From: Ptiloglossa arizonensis
Taxonomy: Eukaryota; Arthropoda; Insecta; Hymenoptera; Colletidae
DNA length: 64,000 nucleotides
Direction: 5' to 3'
Assembly (NCBI RefSeq): GCF_051014685.1
Contig: NW_027478457.1
Location: forward strand, 435,553-499,552
A program made the translations under genes and the position numbers. Every line of letters begins with the position of its first letter. Within the stretch, counting starts at the first letter, position 1. The notes under the pieces were generated by a model, which did not search any database, was not told the DNA's origin, and worked only from the letters and a program-made list of their open reading frames with translations. Positions 63,191 through 64,000 of the stretch are shown here, in pieces.

Positions 63191-64000
63191 TTTGAAGCAG
63201 CAGAATTGCGAAAAATTTTTTGCCTTCTCAACCATTTCTTGGCTTCAAACTCCCATATCTCGCGAACGGATTGACCTAATCCAAAAATTCCTATTGTAAC
63301 TGAAAGTAGAAACACGCCCGATTACAACGGTTTGTGTATTTTTTCCCTAGGCCATTCTGGTTAAGCTTTTGAAGCAGCAGAATTGCGAAAAATTTTTTGC
63401 CTTCTCAACCATTTCTTGGCTTCAAACTCCCATATCTCGCGAACGAATTGACCTAACCCTAAAATTCCTATTGCATTTGATAGTAGAAACTCGCCCGATT
63501 ACAACGGTACGTGTATTTTTCCCCTAGGCCATTCTGGTTAAGCGTTTGGAGCAGCAGAATTGCGAAAAATTTTTTGCCTTATCAACCATTTCTTGGCTTC
63601 AAACTCCCATATCTCGCGAACGGATTTACCTTACCCAAAAATTCCTGTTGCATCAGAAAGCAGAAACTCGCCCGATTACAACGGTATGCGTATTTTTTCC
63701 CTAGTCCTTTCTGGTTAAGCGTTTGGAGCAGCAGAAATGTGAACAATTTGTTCTCTTCTCAACCATTTCTTAGCTTCCAACTCCCATATCTTGCGAACGG
63801 ATTGACCTAACCCAAAAATTCCTATTGCATTTGATAGTAGAAACTGGCCCGATTACAACGGTACGTGTATTTTTCCCCTACGCCATTCTGGTTAAGCGAT
63901 TGGAGCAGCAGAAGTGCGAAAAATTTGTTGTCTTGACAACCATTTCTTAGCTTCAAAGTCCCATATCTCGCGAACGGATTGACCTAACCCAAAAATTCCT
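63191..64000 (+). repeat. right-edge segment with a mixed monomer series
   Basis: Four full monomers and a fraction. After GTTTGAAG, TTGTAACTG and GCTTTTGAAG units (as at 19.4, 25.0 and 56.0 kb) there is an A unit with GCCTTATC, GATTTACC and TTGCATCAG, then an AAATGTGAACAATTTG unit with an ACTGGCCCG tail and a B unit. Private changes include GAACGAATTG, ACCTTACCC and ATCTTGCGAACG. An open frame of 99 codons here (63511-63810) is repeat read-through. Confidence 0.85.
63886..64000 (+). repeat. partial monomer cut by the right window edge
   Basis: It starts with TTCTGGTTAAGCGATTGG and carries the B-type GTTGTCTTGACAAC dyad. It stops after 115 bp at AAAAATTCCT, so the array continues beyond the window. 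Confidence 0.95.

Larger units (their letters stand above)
1..64000 (+). repeat. 177-bp tandem satellite array filling the whole window
   Basis: TTCTGGTTAAGCG recurs at 1, 178, 355, 532, 709 and onward at 177-bp steps. The last occurrence, at 63886, is 361 periods minus 12 bp. All monomers have the same orientation, and I saw no inverted unit or interruption. By-eye consensus landmarks: TGGTTAAGCG 4-13, GAGCAGCAG 18-26, variable A/T window 31-60, CATATCTCGCGAA 77-89, GGATTGACCTAACCC 91-105, GAAACTCGCCCG 132-143, ATTACAACGGTATG 144-157, TATTTTTTCCCTAGG 160-174. Hand-counted consensus GC is 74/177. Subfamilies differ by roughly 5-10%, while recent duplicates are almost identical. This is satellite DNA by structure; a centromeric or pericentromeric location is inferred from monomer size and higher-order structure. 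There is no sign of transcription or coding. Confidence 0.99.

Noticed and set aside
63511..63810. 99-codon open frame, and the repeated 64-97-codon frames elsewhere on both strands, as possible genes
   Set aside because: They lie wholly within satellite monomers, recur wherever the same variant recurs, often need non-ATG starts, and overlap on opposite strands. Neighbouring units break the frame by stops or 1-bp indels.
1..64000. CRISPR array
   Set aside because: The whole 177-bp period is repeated. There are no short repeats separating unique spacers and no cas-like frames.
1..64000. A giant repetitive protein gene (59-residue repeat), perhaps with a reassigned stop codon
   Set aside because: Even with TAG read as sense, TTGTAACTG units place TAA in frame. 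Many 1-bp indels (E units, T7 runs, 45462, 52590, 1622) shift the frame with no compensation.
1..64000. Primate alpha satellite or Arabidopsis 178-180 bp centromere repeat
   Set aside because: The period is similar, but the monomer shares no recognisable stretch with either family as I know them.

Overview
The whole window is one uninterrupted satellite DNA array. It is made of head-to-tail copies, all in one orientation, of a monomer about 177 bp long. Counting from the first base (phase: position 1 = first T of TTCTGGTTAAG), I get 361 complete monomers plus a 115-bp partial monomer at the right edge. The net length drift is only about -12 bp over 64 kb, all from 1-bp indels. I found no protein-coding gene, tRNA, rRNA, transposon, CRISPR array, telomeric repeat or single-copy DNA. 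Open frames of up to about 100 codons occur, but they are read-through of the repeat (177 = 3 x 59) and recur wherever the same variant monomers recur.

The source is almost certainly a eukaryote, from a centromeric, pericentromeric or other heterochromatic block. The monomer is nucleosome-sized, about 42% GC by hand count, and not CpG-depleted (8 CpG in the consensus against about 7.5 expected). It is not primate alpha satellite or the Arabidopsis 178-180 bp repeat as I know them. An invertebrate is plausible from the undepleted CpG, but the sequence does not settle the taxon.

Monomers fall into recurrent subfamilies, told apart mainly by positions 27-70 and by the tail. A has GCGAAAAATTTTTTGCC. 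B has head GCGATTGGAGC and GTTGTCTTGACAAC. C has GAACAATTTGTTC. D has GAGAAATTTGTTTCC. E has TTTTTTCCATC and a 1-bp deletion. F has TTGGCCATTCTGCTTAAGCG. H has CATCAATTTGCC. The segment around positions 77-89 (CATATCTCGCGAA) is the most uniform.

Layout: 1-5.2 kb is the most heterogeneous part, with H monomers and 13- and 12-monomer duplications. 5.2-18.2 kb is dominated by a 33-monomer segmental duplication with smaller ones nested inside. 18.2-30.2 kb holds a 32-monomer-offset duplication interrupted by an 11-monomer tandem duplication. 30.2-44.7 kb is rich in D/E monomers with 4-, 5-, 6-, 9- and 11-monomer duplications. 44.69-48.59 kb is a clean 11-monomer tandem duplication. 48.6-52 kb has 3- and 9-monomer repeats. 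52-59.2 kb has 8-, 11-, 18- and 26-monomer offsets. 59.26-63.19 kb is another clean 11-monomer tandem duplication, and the last 0.8 kb is a separate junction.

The picture is a recently active array expanding by unequal exchange or amplification. An 11-monomer (about 1.95 kb) step recurs with different monomer contents. Block boundaries below were placed by eye and are good to a few tens of bases at best.
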